From contig NC_009441.1 in NCBI RefSeq assembly GCF_000016645.1, positions 62,001 through 126,000 of the forward strand: a stretch of DNA of 64,000 bases, written 5' to 3'. This DNA is from Flavobacterium johnsoniae UW101 (lineage in GTDB: Bacteria; Bacteroidota; Bacteroidia; Flavobacteriales; Flavobacteriaceae). Numbering within the stretch: the stretch's first letter is position 1; each line of letters opens with the position of its first letter. Shown in pieces: positions 40,192 through 48,379 of this stretch. The notes beneath the pieces are model-generated. The model did not search any database. It worked only from the letters and a program-made list of their open reading frames with translations, and had not been told where the DNA came from. The translations under genes were made by a program, and so were the position numbers.

Positions 40192-43047
40192 TTATTTACT
40201 CAAATACATTTTTCTTCTAGAGTACAATTCATAGAATTGATCATCTTTTAAGTCATCAATAAACAAGATGCTTTCTCCTGTTGATTTCATTTCTGGCCCT
40301 AACGCTTTGTTTACATTCGGGAATTTACTGAAAGAGAATACTGGTTGTTTGATTGCATATCCGTTTAACTGCGGGTTAAAATCAAAGTCAGTTACTTTAT
40401 TGTGACCTAACATTACTTTTGTAGCGTAATTTACATAAGGTTCTCCGTAAGCTTTTGCAATAAAAGGAACCGTTCTAGAGGCTCTTGGGTTTGCCTCGAT
40501 AATGTAAACTGTATCATCTTTAATCGCAAACTGGATATTGATTAAACCAACCGTTTTTAAAGCTCTGGCGATTTTATGTGTATGATCTTTAATTTGCTGC
40601 ATTACAAATTCTCCTAAGTTAAAAGGAGGCAATGTTGCATTACTATCTCCAGAGTGAACACCGCAAGGCTCAATGTGCTCCATAATTCCGATGATATACA
40701 CATTTCCATCAGCATCACAAATTGCATCTGCCTCAGCTTCGATTGCTCCCGCTAAGTAGTGATCTAGTAATAATTTGTTTCCTGGAATTGCTTTCAACAA
40801 ATCGATAACGTGCTCTTCAAGCTCTTTTTTGTTGATTACAATTTTCATCCCCTGACCTCCTAATACATAAGAAGGACGAATTAAAAGTGGGAAATCTAAA
40901 GTATCTGCTAATTTCGAAGCTTCGTCAGCTGTTTCAGCGATTCCAAATCTTGGGAAAGGAATATTTAACTCAGTTAATAAGTCAGAGAATCTTCCTCTGT
41001 CTTCTGCTAAATCTAGTGCGTCGAAACTAGTTCCGATAATTTTTACACCATATTTAGAAAGTTTATCTGCTAATTTAAGAGCTGTTTGTCCTCCTAACTG
41101 AACAATTACACCTTCTGGTTTTTCGTGCTGGATGATGTCATAAATATGCTCCCAGAAAACTGGTTCGAAATATAATTTATCCGCTGTATCAAAGTCAGTA
41201 GAAACCGTTTCAGGATTACAGTTAATCATGATCGTTTCGTAACCGCATTCTTTAGCTGCTAAAACGCCGTGTACACAAGAGTAATCAAACTCAATTCCTT
41301 GTCCAATTCTGTTTGGTCCGGAACCTAAAACGATTACTTTCTTTTTATCTGTTACGATACTTTCGTTGTCAACAAAACGCTCTCCGTTTGCTTTTTCAAT
41401 TTCAGCCTCAAAAGTTGAGTAGTAATAAGGAGTAAGCGCTTTAAACTCAGCCGCACAAGTATCAACCAGTTTAAACACACGGTTGATTTTTTGTTCCATA
41501 CGCAAAGTGTGTACTTCACTTTCTAAACAATTCATCATGTGCGCTAATTGTCTGTCTGCAAAACCTTTTTGTTTCGCTTCAAGCAATAACTCTTTAGGAA
41601 GATCTGTAACTTTGTAGTTTGAGATTTCTTTTTCTAAAGTGTAAAGTTCTTCGTATTGTTTCAAGAACCACATATCGATTCTTGTAATTTCATGAATGGT
41701 GCTCAACGGAATTCCCATTGCGATTGCATCATAAATTACGAAAACACGATCCCAGCTTGCGTGAGTCAGTTTATCGATAATTAATTCGTAATCTTTATAT
41801 CCTTTTCCGTCTGCTCCTAAACCGTTTCTCTTAATCTCTAAAGATTGAGTTGCTTTATGAAGTGCTTCCTGGAAAGAACGTCCGATTCCCATAACCTCAC
41901 CAACAGATTTCATCTGAAGACCTAGAGTTCTGTCTGAACCTTCAAATTTATCGAAGTTCCAACGTGGTATTTTTACGATTACGTAATCTAAAGTTGGTTC
42001 GAAAAGAGCCGAAGTAGATTTTGTAATTTGATTTTGTAATTCATCTAAATTGTATCCTAAAGCTAATTTAGAAGCAATTTTTGCAATTGGATATCCAGTA
42101 GCTTTTGATGCTAAAGCAGAAGAACGAGACACACGAGGGTTAATCTCGATTGCTACGATATCTTCTTTTTCGTCTGGAGAAACTGCGAATTGTACGTTAC
42201 ATCCTCCCGCAAAGTTTCCGATGCTTCTCATCATTAAGATAGCGTAGTCACGTAATTTTTGGAAAGTTGTATCAGATAATGTCATTGCAGGCGCAACTGT
42301 AATCGAATCTCCAGTATGGATTCCCATTGGATCCATGTTTTCGATAGAACAGATAATTACAACGTTGTCATTTTTATCTCTTAAAAGCTCTAACTCGTAT
42401 TCTTTCCATCCCATTAAAGCTTTATCAATTAAAACCTCGTGAATTGGAGAGGCTTCAAGACCTCTAGTTAAAAGCTCATCAAAATCTTCTTTTTTGTAAA
42501 CCACTGCTGCTCCTGTTCCTCCAAGTGTAAACGAAGGACGAATAACAAGCGGGAAACCAAATTCCTGAGCAATTTCTTTTCCTTCAAGGTAAGAAGTAGC
42601 TGTTTTTGCAGGTGCAGTTGGCACTTTAATTTTTTCTAAAAGCTGTTTAAACTGCTCTCTGTCTTCTGTAATATTAATTGCATTTACATCAACACCAATT
42701 AATCTTACCCCAAAATCCTGCCAGATTCCTTTTTCTTCAGCCTCTAAACACAAGTTCAAAGCTGTCTGTCCTCCCATTGTTGGTAAAACAGCATCAATTT
42801 GAGGATGTTCCTTAAGAATTTCAATAATCGATTTTGTCGTTAAAGGTTTCAAATAAATATGATCCGCCATAGATGGGTCGGTCATAATTGTCGCTGGATT
42901 CGAGTTAATCAAGATAACCTCAATTCCTTCTTCACGAATCGAGCGTGCAGATTGAGATCCCGCATAATCGAATTCGCAAGCTTGGCCAATAACAATAGGT
43001 CCTGACCCTATTATTAAAACTGATTTTATTGATGTGTCTTTAGGCAT
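40192..43047 (-). CDS. carB: Carbamoyl-phosphate synthase large subunit CarB
   Basis: It makes carbamoyl phosphate from bicarbonate, ammonia and two ATP, for pyrimidine and arginine synthesis. Two homologous ATP-grasp halves are visible, each opening with a GSGPxxIGQxxEFDYxxxxxxxxxxE motif (residues about 12 and 576) and each with LPTMGGQTALN- or VQLGGQTALK-type segments. At 951 residues it is about 120 shorter than the enterobacterial enzyme; it stops right after KSTGESILFIDD, where the MGS-like allosteric domain would begin. carA is not in the window. Confidence 0.96.
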   Translation of the reverse strand: MPKDTSIKSVLIIGSGPIVIGQACEFDYAGSQSARSIREEGIEVILINSNPATIMTDPSMADHIYLKPLTTKSIIEILKEHPQIDAVLPTMGGQTALNLCLEAEEKGIWQDFGVRLIGVDVNAINITEDREQFKQLLEKIKVPTAPAKTATSYLEGKEIAQEFGFPLVIRPSFTLGGTGAAVVYKKEDFDELLTRGLEASPIHEVLIDKALMGWKEYELELLRDKNDNVVIICSIENMDPMGIHTGDSITVAPAMTLSDTTFQKLRDYAILMMRSIGNFAGGCNVQFAVSPDEKEDIVAIEINPRVSRSSALASKATGYPIAKIASKLALGYNLDELQNQITKSTSALFEPTLDYVIVKIPRWNFDKFEGSDRTLGLQMKSVGEVMGIGRSFQEALHKATQSLEIKRNGLGADGKGYKDYELIIDKLTHASWDRVFVIYDAIAMGIPLSTIHEITRIDMWFLKQYEELYTLEKEISNYKVTDLPKELLLEAKQKGFADRQLAHMMNCLESEVHTLRMEQKINRVFKLVDTCAAEFKALTPYYYSTFEAEIEKANGERFVDNESIVTDKKKVIVLGSGPNRIGQGIEFDYSCVHGVLAAKECGYETIMINCNPETVSTDFDTADKLYFEPVFWEHIYDIIQHEKPEGVIVQLGGQTALKLADKLSKYGVKIIGTSFDALDLAEDRGRFSDLLTELNIPFPRFGIAETADEASKLADTLDFPLLIRPSYVLGGQGMKIVINKKELEEHVIDLLKAIPGNKLLLDHYLAGAIEAEADAICDADGNVYIIGIMEHIEPCGVHSGDSNATLPPFNLGEFVMQQIKDHTHKIARALKTVGLINIQFAIKDDTVYIIEANPRASRTVPFIAKAYGEPYVNYATKVMLGHNKVTDFDFNPQLNGYAIKQPVFSFSKFPNVNKALGPEMKSTGESILFIDDLKDDQFYELYSRRKMYLSK

Positions 43048-43144
43048 TTTGTATGTATTGTGTAGTTATTTACGATTTAAAAAACATATCTAGTGCGTTA
43101 TAAACTAGAAAGTTGGGATATTTTTTACCGACAAGGTATAAAAA

Positions 43145-43172
43145 AAGGCGATACTAAAAAAGTAATCGCCTT
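43145..43172 (-). terminator. Rho-independent terminator of rpmH
   Basis: The arms AAGGCGAT and ATCGCCTT enclose a loop that pairs further (TACT/AGTA). On the minus strand a run of T bases follows. It lies between rpmH and carB, so carB needs its own promoter. Confidence 0.85.
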
Positions 43173-43191
43173 ATGTATGTTTATACAAACA

Positions 43192-43353
43192 TTATTTTTT
43201 GTGTCTAGGCTCGCTAGAAACAGTTAATTTATGTCTTCCTTTTGCTCTTCTACGCGCTAGAACTTTTCTTCCATTCGCAGAAGCCATTCTGTCCATAAAT
43301 CCGTGCTTATTTCTTCTTTTTCTTTTCGATGGTTGAAATGTTCTTTTGCTCAT
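43192..43353 (-). CDS. rpmH: Ribosomal protein bL34
   Basis: The 53-residue protein is unmistakable L34: it opens with [18 protein letters not shown] and continues [20 protein letters not shown] to HKK. It is highly basic and lies at the exit-tunnel side of the 50S subunit. It is upstream of carB on the same strand, a pairing common in Flavobacteriaceae. A promoter box TATATTTG on the minus strand lies at 43428-43435, giving a leader of about 70 bases. Confidence 0.97.
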
Positions 43354-43427
43354 TGCTTTGTATCTTTAAAAATGGTATCTATTAACTCGTTATTTGGTTT
43401 TGGATATCGTTATTCAAAAACCGAGTG

Positions 43428-43499
43428 CAAATATACAAAGACTTTTTTTTCTGGCAAGCAGTTTTATAAAAATATTTTTAATTCCTTTTACTATCTTTG
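43428..43499. promoter_or_regulatory. Divergent promoters of rpmH and the 43522 gene
   Basis: A minus-strand TATATTTG (43428-43435) fits rpmH. A plus-strand TATCTTTG (43492-43499) lies 22 bases before the ATG at 43522. TTG elements at ideal spacing are not obvious for either. Confidence 0.6.
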
Positions 43500-43521
43500 C
43501 AATCACAAATTTACATTAATT

Positions 43522-44037
43522 ATGTTTCACAAAAATATTAAACTTATTTTGGCCGGACTTCTTGTAGTGGCGGGCATTTGGCAATTTACAGAAAGTAATA
43601 TCGGAAATGGAATCTTTCTTATATTATTGACTGCAATTCCAATTTTTCTTTATTTTAAAAACGAATTTATCCTTTTAGCCTTCCTTAAATTAAGAAAACA
43701 AGACTTTGAAGGTGCAAATAAATGGTTATCATATATCAAAAATCCGGAAGGAGCATTAGTTAGAAAACAACAAGGATACTTAAACTATTTACAAGGTATC
43801 ATGTTATCACAGACTAACATTAACCAGGCTGAAAAACATTTCAAAAAAGCAATTGAGCTTGGATTATCTATGGATATGGATTTAGCAGTAGCTAAATTAA
43901 ACCTTGCAGGAGTTGCAATGTCACGCAGAAGAAAGCTTGAAGCAACTAATTTATTAAACGAAGCTAAGAAATTAGATAAGCAGGGAATGCTGAAAGAGCA
44001 GATTTCTATGATGAAAGAACAAATGAAGAAAATCTAA
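43522..44037 (+). CDS. Membrane-anchored TPR-like protein, unknown
   Basis: From the ATG at 43522 the protein has 171 residues: two N-terminal membrane segments (LILAGLLVVAGIWQF and GIFLILLTAIPIFLYF), then helical repeats of TPR kind (YLNYLQGIMLSQTNINQAEKHFKKAIELGL and AVAKLNLAGVAMSRRRKLEATNLLNEAKKLD) and a Met/Lys-rich tail. An upstream in-frame ATG at 43303 would run through the rpmH gene and its promoter and is rejected. TPR repeats suggest protein contacts; the partner is unknown. Confidence 0.8.
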   Translation: MFHKNIKLILAGLLVVAGIWQFTESNIGNGIFLILLTAIPIFLYFKNEFILLAFLKLRKQDFEGANKWLSYIKNPEGALVRKQQGYLNYLQGIMLSQTNINQAEKHFKKAIELGLSMDMDLAVAKLNLAGVAMSRRRKLEATNLLNEAKKLDKQGMLKEQISMMKEQMKKI

Positions 44038-44115
44038 TTTTTTTTTAATTTTCAATATATTAAATCCCAAATTCCTAAGGAGTTTGGGATTTTTTTATAC
44101 CGCAAACGTCCCGTT

Positions 44116-44220
44116 TTGTCATTTCGACGAAGGAGAAATCTTCGCACGAAACTCTACAAAGATTTAAAATATACTTTTGAGGAGCTGCTTGCGAAGATTT
44201 CTCCTTCGTCGAAATGACAA
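44116..44220. repeat. Long perfect inverted repeat (relative of the 2580 element)
   Basis: Two 31-base arms at 44116-44146 and 44190-44220 are exact reverse complements with a 43-base loop. The arms begin TTGTCATTTCGACGAAGGAG. Total length is 105 bases against 104 for the element at 2580. The loops of the two are similar (ACAAAGATT early, GGAG(C/T)T(G/A)CTTGCGA at the end), while the arm sequences differ. It fills the gap between the TPR gene and the convergent hydrolase gene. Confidence 0.9.
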
Positions 44221-44292
44221 GATTACGCATAAATCTTTGCACATCATTGACAAAGCTTTAAACTGAAAACTGCGGCTGAAAACTTAAAAAAT

Positions 44293-44952
44293 TCAATCTT
44301 CTAATATAATAGAAGGCAGATTCTCATTAAGCCATTTATATTTATTGAGAATCATAATATGTGTACCGCCTTTAACCACGATACAGCTGTTGATGTATTT
44401 TATTGGAAAAACTTCGTCTTTGTCGCCGTGAATATGAATTACGTTTTCATCAACCTTATTTCTATCCCATAAAATGACTGATTCTACAGCCCACTGCAAA
44501 TAGTTAAGATCCCTAACCGCTAAAAACTTCTCGTATAACTTAATACGTTTATTTACTTTTTCTCCAAAAGAATATTTTGCCAGACTTTCGATATTTAAAA
44601 TCAGCTTCATCGGAATCAGCTTGTAGGCTTTTGTAGTTTTTCCGATTTTCATTCTTTTTGGGAATTCAATATTACTTCTAACACTAGAAATAATAATAAC
44701 TTTTCGGGCCTGAATGTGTTTTGCGATTTCCTGAACTAAAATCCCTCCAAAAGAAACTCCAACCAAAACAGGATTTTCGTGTTTGATTTTTTTAGAAATT
44801 CTAAGCGCATAATCCGACAAGGCTTCTTTTGGATGCGGAATCTCCCATTCTAATAAACACATTTCAAAAACAGATTCATCTAACTGAATTCTTTCAAAAA
44901 TTGCCGGACTTGCCGCCAAACCGGGCATAAAATATACTGGAATTTTACTCAT
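44293..44952 (-). CDS. Alpha/beta-hydrolase
   Basis: The 219-residue protein has the nucleophile elbow GVSFGG, an acid residue in HIHGDKDEVFP and the catalytic His in VVKGGTHIMI. The N-terminus KIPVYFMPGLAASPAIFERI carries the oxyanion-hole strand. It is a small intracellular serine hydrolase with no lid domain; the substrate is unknown. It is monocistronic. Confidence 0.88.
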   Translation of the reverse strand: MSKIPVYFMPGLAASPAIFERIQLDESVFEMCLLEWEIPHPKEALSDYALRISKKIKHENPVLVGVSFGGILVQEIAKHIQARKVIIISSVRSNIEFPKRMKIGKTTKAYKLIPMKLILNIESLAKYSFGEKVNKRIKLYEKFLAVRDLNYLQWAVESVILWDRNKVDENVIHIHGDKDEVFPIKYINSCIVVKGGTHIMILNKYKWLNENLPSIILED

Positions 44953-45240
44953 TTGTATGAAAAGGGATTATAATTGCGAATTTTAATTTCAAAATAATTT
45001 TACTTTTTTTAATGATATGCACAGCAAATCTTACACCATTCTTACATATTAAAACAAATTAAACTACAAAAACAGAGCAGTTTCAAAAACTAGTCCAAAT
45101 CTTACTTAAAATACTTCAATATTGAAAATCAAATGATTAACTTTGCAATCCAAATTACTCGCATTTAAATATCTTTTCCAAAGATTTTATTTGTTTATTT
45201 TTTATCGTTCTTTTTCTAATATTTTATCCACCCCAAAAAC
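44953..45240. other. Gene-free AT-rich gap
   Basis: No gene or strong hairpin is seen. A plus-strand TAACTTTG (45138-45145) could be the -7 element for the gene at 45241, implying a leader of about 90 bases. Confidence 0.5.
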
Positions 45241-45552
45241 ATGACAAATATGGAACCTGCTGAAACTATGGAAATCAAAGACAATACCTTTGCCAGACAA
45301 TTTGAAACCGTAGTCCCTGAGGGATTATTAAGCGTTGAATATTCTTTTCAGGAAAAGAAAATCTTTTTAACCAAAATCAACACACCCGAAAACTTCGAAA
45401 ACCAGTCTGTAATTGACACTTTACTTAAAAACATTATGGAACTAAGTACAGAAAAAAATTTCAGAGTTGTGCCGATTCATCCAAAAATCGCAGCATTTTT
45501 CAAAAAAAATCCAAAGTACAAAGAATTATTGCCGCCGGGAATCAGAATTTAA
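45241..45552 (+). CDS. Small GNAT-type N-acetyltransferase (NATD1/YidJ-like)
   Basis: The 103-residue protein matches the one-domain Gcn5-related family: FETVVPEGLLSVEYSFQEKKIFLTKINTPENFENQSVIDTLLKNIMELSTEKNFRVVPIHPKIAAFFKKNPKYKELL, ending at the PP. The VPIHP segment binds the acetyl-CoA pantetheine arm in relatives. The substrate is unknown. The stop codon overlaps that of the convergent transporter gene by 4 bases. Confidence 0.85.
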   Translation: MTNMEPAETMEIKDNTFARQFETVVPEGLLSVEYSFQEKKIFLTKINTPENFENQSVIDTLLKNIMELSTEKNFRVVPIHPKIAAFFKKNPKYKELLPPGIRI

Positions 45553-46979
45553 AAATAATTTATTACCCAAAGCCATAATCCGCCAATTCCCATATAAATA
45601 AAAAGCATTACAAGTCCGGTTACCAAACCTTTGACCCACCAGCTTTTTAAATCGACATATCCGCTTCCGAAAAAAACGGGAGCCGGACCATGTCCGTAAT
45701 GCGTCAACGTTCCGTAGATTGATCCCATAAAACCAAGCATAAAGGCCAAAAGCAATCCCGGAATACCAAGTGAAACCCCAACACCCAAAAGTGCCGCATA
45801 CATTGCCGCTACGTGTGCCGTTGCACTTGCAAAAAGATAATGGCTGAAAAAGTAGACCAATATAATTATTGGAAATGCCATCTGCCAGCTCAAACCTCCA
45901 ATTTCTGCTTTTACAACATTACTAAACCAGCCGATAAATCCAAGTTCGTTAAGCGAACTTGCCATCATTACTAAAACCGAAAACCACACAATGGTATCCC
46001 ACGCTCCTTTTTCGGCTTTTACATCATCCCATGTTAAAACTGAAGTAAGCAATAAAATTACCAAACCAATAAATGCCGTTGTCGTAGCGTCTATAGAAAA
46101 CAAATCGCCTGTCATCCAAAGAAACAAGAGAATAAAAAACGTTAAAAGCATCATCCATTCGTTACGGGTAATCGGCCCCATTTCTTTTAATTTCTGCATG
46201 GCAATCTGCGGTGCATCTCCAGTCTTTTTTAGTTCTGGCGGATATATCTTATACAACACAAAGGGAATCACAAAAAAGGCACACAATCCCGGAACGATTG
46301 CTGCAGCTGCCCATGACATCCAGGTTATTTTAATCCCTAAATTAAGCGCAAACTTCTGACACATTGGATTACTTGCCGTTCCGGTCAGAAACATTGATGA
46401 AGCTATTAAATTCATATTATAGCAATTCAATGTTAAATAAGAACCTAATTTTCTATGTGTTTCCGGCTGATCCGGCACAGAGCCAAAACTCATTGACATG
46501 GATTTCATTATAGGATAAATAATTCCTCCTCCTCTTGCCGTATTACTTGGCACAGCCGGAGCCAAAACTAAATCAGCAAGACCTAATCCGTAAGCCAATC
46601 CAAGAGAGCTTTTTCCGAAGATTCTAATAAATAAAAAAGCAATTCTATTCCCTAAACCAGTTTTTATAAATCCTCTCGCTATAAAAAACGAAATTCCGAT
46701 AAGCCATATTACTTTATCGCCAAATCCTTTTAAGGCCAGCGTAATTGATTTTCCAGGATCGCCCGGTGCCAGAACCTGCGTAAAAGCCGTTAAAGCAATT
46801 GCAATCATACACATCGTTCCCATTGGAGCCGCTTTTAGAATAATTCCCAAAATAGTGGCCACAAAAATTGCAAACAAGTGCCAGGCTTCAATAACAACTC
46901 CATTTGGTGCAGGAATAAACCAAATTGCAATTCCAACAGCAAGCGTAATCAGGGTTTGAGGAATTTGTACTTCTTTCAT
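45549..46979 (-). CDS. DASS-family dicarboxylate/anion transporter
   Basis: The 476-residue protein has about eleven to thirteen membrane segments. It shows the DASS substrate-site motifs PSNTARGGGIIYPIMKSMSMSFG (SNT) and, in the second repeat, SATAHVAAMYAALLG. It resembles CitT/SLC13-type carriers of succinate, malate or 2-oxoglutarate. It is 23 bases downstream of a porin gene on the same strand, so the pair may move anions across both membranes. Confidence 0.92.
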   Translation of the reverse strand: MKEVQIPQTLITLAVGIAIWFIPAPNGVVIEAWHLFAIFVATILGIILKAAPMGTMCMIAIALTAFTQVLAPGDPGKSITLALKGFGDKVIWLIGISFFIARGFIKTGLGNRIAFLFIRIFGKSSLGLAYGLGLADLVLAPAVPSNTARGGGIIYPIMKSMSMSFGSVPDQPETHRKLGSYLTLNCYNMNLIASSMFLTGTASNPMCQKFALNLGIKITWMSWAAAAIVPGLCAFFVIPFVLYKIYPPELKKTGDAPQIAMQKLKEMGPITRNEWMMLLTFFILLFLWMTGDLFSIDATTTAFIGLVILLLTSVLTWDDVKAEKGAWDTIVWFSVLVMMASSLNELGFIGWFSNVVKAEIGGLSWQMAFPIIILVYFFSHYLFASATAHVAAMYAALLGVGVSLGIPGLLLAFMLGFMGSIYGTLTHYGHGPAPVFFGSGYVDLKSWWVKGLVTGLVMLFIYMGIGGLWLWVINYF

Positions 46980-47002
46980 AATAATTTAGATTTATATTAA
47001 AA

Positions 47003-48160
47003 CTAAAGTCGGAGTTGTAACTGAATCAGGAATAATTCATCATTATAGGTTGATGTATCCGGAATATTTTTATCAAATCGGTCAATTTCAAACCCCATTT
47101 CAATTCTTCCTGTATAATTTTTTCCAAATTCAAGACTAATCATAGGTGTATAAGTTTGTCTGACATTGGAATTTACCTTGTAACTAGGATTAAAAGTTTC
47201 GTAACGACATGATAATTCTAATGCCGTTAGTTTTTTATAATTTACCACATACCTCAAATTTGGCAGAAAATAAATCCCGCGCATTTGATAATTGGAAACA
47301 TCACCTACTCTGCTTTCGGCTGGCAGTGAAAAATATAAATTATGATTTGTTCCTTGTTTGTATTCAATTTGAAGATCAAAAGTAAATCGGTCTGTTAGTT
47401 TAAAATCACTGGTTATATCAGCTCCAACTGCAAAAACATCTTCTTTAAATACTTTTCCAATACCACCATTTAAACCCAGATTTATTTTATGCTCTTTAGA
47501 CAATTCAAAAACCCATCTTGTAGAATATTGTTTTCCGTTGTCTTTATCCATTTCTACGTTTTTTCCATTTCCGTTCAAAACTGAGACAGCATAACTAACC
47601 GGAATTTTCCCAATATCAAAAGATCCGGTTGCCGAAGCCCCAATTTGAAAACTGGTCCAGCCGTTTTTTCCGAATTCATAATATTGATTTGAGAAGTCAA
47701 AAGATTTGATAATATCTACAGGAACAAGTTCTTCAATTCCAAATGCCGGACGAAACTGTCCTCCGGTCAAAGCAATATATTTATTGAAGGTATACTTTCC
47801 GTAAGCGTTTTCGAGAACTTTGCCTTTGGTATCTGATTTAAAATCGGCTAAGTTTACCAGAATTACGACTTCTGTAGCTTCACTTAACCTGGTATTCAAG
47901 CCAACACGCATTCTTTTAATATCAAAAGACTGCTGGGTAACATCTCCAGTAGAATGATGTACTCCTAGAACATCAACATTGTCGCCAAAACTTTCCAGAT
48001 ATCTTGCCTGTAAAAGTCCCTTTAGCTGATATTGAGGATATTTTATCTCGCTATCGGTTTTTTCTCCAGCATTTACATCGCCTTGAGCATGCAGAAAAAA
48101 TGGAGTTATAAAAAAGAGAATAATAATCGGAACTAGTAGAATTTTATTCATAGACTTCAA
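47003..48160 (-). CDS. Phosphate-selective porin O/P-family outer-membrane porin
   Basis: The 385-residue protein has a signal peptide (LLVPIIILFFITPFFLHAQ) and a beta-barrel with the family pattern LKGLLQARYLESFGD, FDIKRMRVGLNTRLSEATEVVILVNLADF and the closing strand DELFLIQLQLRL. It precedes the DASS carrier and is probably co-transcribed with it. The pore preference (phosphate, pyrophosphate or dicarboxylate) cannot be read from the sequence. Confidence 0.9.
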   Translation of the reverse strand: MKSMNKILLVPIIILFFITPFFLHAQGDVNAGEKTDSEIKYPQYQLKGLLQARYLESFGDNVDVLGVHHSTGDVTQQSFDIKRMRVGLNTRLSEATEVVILVNLADFKSDTKGKVLENAYGKYTFNKYIALTGGQFRPAFGIEELVPVDIIKSFDFSNQYYEFGKNGWTSFQIGASATGSFDIGKIPVSYAVSVLNGNGKNVEMDKDNGKQYSTRWVFELSKEHKINLGLNGGIGKVFKEDVFAVGADITSDFKLTDRFTFDLQIEYKQGTNHNLYFSLPAESRVGDVSNYQMRGIYFLPNLRYVVNYKKLTALELSCRYETFNPSYKVNSNVRQTYTPMISLEFGKNYTGRIEMGFEIDRFDKNIPDTSTYNDELFLIQLQLRL

Positions 48161-48331
48161 ATTAATAAAAATATTAGTTTCTTATAACTGAATTCAGAAT
48201 CAGCACTATTCTTTTTGAAGATCAAAAAGTTAACTATCTATAGTCGACACGAAATGAAGTACTAAAATAACAAAAAAAATAGAATTGTTGTAAAAAAAGT
48301 TGCATTAAAATAATGTTATTAAAATAAAAAA

Positions 48332-48355
48332 AAGCACAAGAATGAACTTGTGCTT
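48332..48355 (-). terminator. Rho-independent terminator of the ABC-F gene
   Basis: The hairpin AAGCACAAG-AATGAA-CTTGTGCTT has A and T runs on either side. It is 25 bases past the stop of the ABC-F gene. Confidence 0.88.
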
Positions 48356-48379
48356 TTTGATCTATAATGTATTTAGACT

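Noticed and set aside
43303..43521. An upstream in-frame start for the TPR-like protein
   Set aside because: It runs antisense through rpmH and through both promoters; the membrane segment and conserved part begin at 43522.
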